In this document: positions 15,618 to 16,005 of the stretch, piece after piece
Layout: each line of letters opens with the position of its first letter
Numbering within the stretch: the stretch's first letter is position 1
NCBI GenBank assembly: GCA_024699595.1
Contig: JAILPG010000271.1
Coordinates: forward strand, 1 to 16,005
Length of the DNA: 16,005 nucleotides
Reading direction: 5' to 3'
Origin: Lachnospiraceae bacterium
GTDB lineage: Bacteria > Bacillota_A > Clostridia > Lachnospirales > Lachnospiraceae
Notes under the pieces: model-generated
Seen by the model: the letters and a program-made list of their open reading frames with translations, nothing else
Database searches by the model: none
What the model was told of the DNA's origin: nothing
Made by a program: the position numbers and the translations under genes

Positions 15618-15690
15618 GCTGATGTAGCACAGTCGGTAGTGCACCGCATTGGTAGTGCGGGGGTCACCAGTTCGATTCTGGTCATCAGCA
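15618..15690 (+). tRNA. tRNA-Thr (anticodon GGT)
   Basis: The 73 nt fold into a full cloverleaf: acceptor GCTGATG/CATCAGC, T8-A9, D-stem GCAC/GTGC with a GG-containing loop, anticodon stem CCGCA/TGCGG around loop TTGGTAG, variable loop GGGTC, T-stem ACCAG/CTGGT with loop TTCGATT, and discriminator A15690. The anticodon GGT reads ACC and ACU. The CCA end is not encoded (TAA follows). It is a single-gene unit with its own promoter and terminator, and lies immediately before an insertion sequence. Confidence 0.95.
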
Positions 15691-15697
15691 TAACAGA

Positions 15698-15748
15698 AAG
15701 AGCTTGATTTCAAGGGTTTTCCGAGGATCGAGCTCTTCTTTATTTTAT
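15698..15748 (+). terminator. Intrinsic terminator after tRNA-Thr
   Basis: AAGAGCTTGAT (15698-15708) pairs with ATCGAGCTCTT (15727-15737), an 11-bp stem with one G-U pair and an 18-nt loop, followed by CTTTATTTTAT. Confidence 0.85.
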
Positions 15749-15834
15749 CCTGTATTCTCGTAAACGTGACGATGAAAACCTCGCCATGAATTCCAGAGAA
15801 CCTTGAAAATACTGAATAAATTGCCATTTTGCTC

Positions 15835-15862
15835 TTGGTTATTTCATCGTCATGTTTATAAT
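15835..15862 (+). promoter_or_regulatory. Transposase promoter inside a palindrome
   Basis: TTGGTT (15835-15840), a 16-bp spacer and a perfect TATAAT (15857-15862). The -10 sits in the left arm and loop of the 14-bp palindrome at 15848-15880, so the start of transcription (about 15869) falls within the right arm. Confidence 0.6.
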
Positions 15863-15880
15863 AGCCTTATAAACATGACG
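15848..15880. repeat. Perfect 14-bp inverted repeat at the IS left end
   Basis: CGTCATGTTTATAA (15848-15861) and TTATAAACATGACG (15867-15880) are perfect inverted copies with a 5-bp spacer, directly upstream of the transposase start. It may bind transposase or form an mRNA hairpin. Confidence 0.9.
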
Positions 15881-15890
15881 AGGTGCTCAT

Positions 15891-16005
15891 ATGGCAAAAA
15901 TCACTCAAACCGATAAGCGCACAGGTATCACATACGCCTACGAAACCGAGTATTACTGGGACAAGGAAAAGAAACAGTCCCGAGCAAAACGCGTATGTAT
16001 CGGCA
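15891..16005 (+). CDS. N-terminal fragment of an IS transposase
   Basis: The open frame from ATG 15891 continues past the window end (38 codons visible). It begins MAKITQTDKRTGITYAYETE and goes on with YYWDKEKKQSRAKRVCIG. This Tyr-Trp-Asp-Lys-Glu-Lys start, with a basic stretch and a Cys-Ile-Gly, is the familiar N-terminus of DDE transposases of the IS1634/IS4-like group common in Clostridia; the family assignment is from memory of such sequences and is tentative. A GACGAGGTG stretch (15877-15885) provides a possible ribosome binding site 8 nt before the ATG. The catalytic DDE residues are beyond the window, so intactness cannot be judged. Confidence 0.65.
   Translation, partial: MAKITQTDKRTGITYAYETEYYWDKEKKQSRAKRVCIG

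Larger units (their letters stand above)
15761..16005 (+). mobile_element. Left part of an insertion sequence (continues beyond the window)
   Basis: A transposase-like gene starts at 15891 and is preceded by three related copies of TAAACRTGACGA: direct at 15761-15777, inverted at 15842-15858, and direct at 15871-15882. Repeated terminal motifs of this kind are typical of transposase binding sites at an IS end. The exact outer boundary is unknown; it must lie after the tRNA-Thr terminator and before or near 15761. The right end is outside the window. Confidence 0.6.

Noticed and set aside
15618..15760. Integrative element attachment site at tRNA-Thr
   Set aside because: There is no direct repeat of the tRNA 3' end and no integrase; the neighbouring element is an IS with its own motifs.
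15465..15827. 120-codon minus-strand open frame across tRNA-Thr
   Set aside because: It runs antisense through tRNA-Thr and its terminator and has no sensible protein features.

Overview
The window looks like a chromosomal segment of an anaerobic Firmicute of the Clostridia, most likely a member of the Lachnospiraceae. The reasons are moderate GC with frequent AGA/AGG and ATA codons, strong purine-rich Shine-Dalgarno sites, sigma-A type promoters, tRNA genes without an encoded CCA, a UPF0397-type ECF vitamin transporter, and the conserved Firmicutes cluster ispF-cysS-mrnC-rlmB-sigH. The genus cannot be fixed from sequence reading alone.

Layout: (1) 3-212, the 3' end of an exported-looking protein. 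(2) 377-3626, an ECF transporter operon: S component (UPF0397/riboflavin-type family), a fused double ATPase and EcfT, with its own promoter. (3) 3701-3911, a promoter, elongator tRNA-Met(CAT) and a terminator that also serves the convergent gene. (4) 3915-4991, minus strand, a membrane-anchored HExxH metallopeptidase-like protein. (5) 5302-9223, ispF, cysS, mrnC, rlmB and sigH packed with short gaps or overlaps. (6) 9227-14047, two large signalling genes directly behind sigH: a REC / degenerate GGDEF / REC / HD-GYP protein and a seven-TM hybrid histidine kinase with REC and Hpt domains. (7) 14201-15534, a pair of unrecognised genes (317 and 121 aa) behind an extended -10 promoter that overlaps an inverted repeat. 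(8) 15579-15748, promoter, tRNA-Thr(GGT) and terminator. (9) From about 15761 to the window end, the left part of an insertion sequence with the start of its transposase.

How the genes fit together: the transporter takes up a vitamin-like substrate, probably riboflavin or a related compound. The ispF-sigH block is housekeeping (isoprenoid precursor, Cys-tRNA, 23S rRNA maturation and methylation) and ends in the stationary-phase sigma factor. The hybrid kinase can pass phosphate through its own REC and Hpt to the two receiver domains of the adjacent HD-GYP protein, giving a probable cyclic-di-GMP-degrading output, translationally coupled to sigH.

The points most worth a second look are a cysteine-rich C-terminal tail on IspF immediately upstream of cysS with a run of hairpins between them (a possible cysteine-sensing attenuator), the degenerate GGDEF that keeps an RxxD site, the unknown heptad-repeat membrane protein and its small partner, and the palindromic promoter of the insertion sequence.
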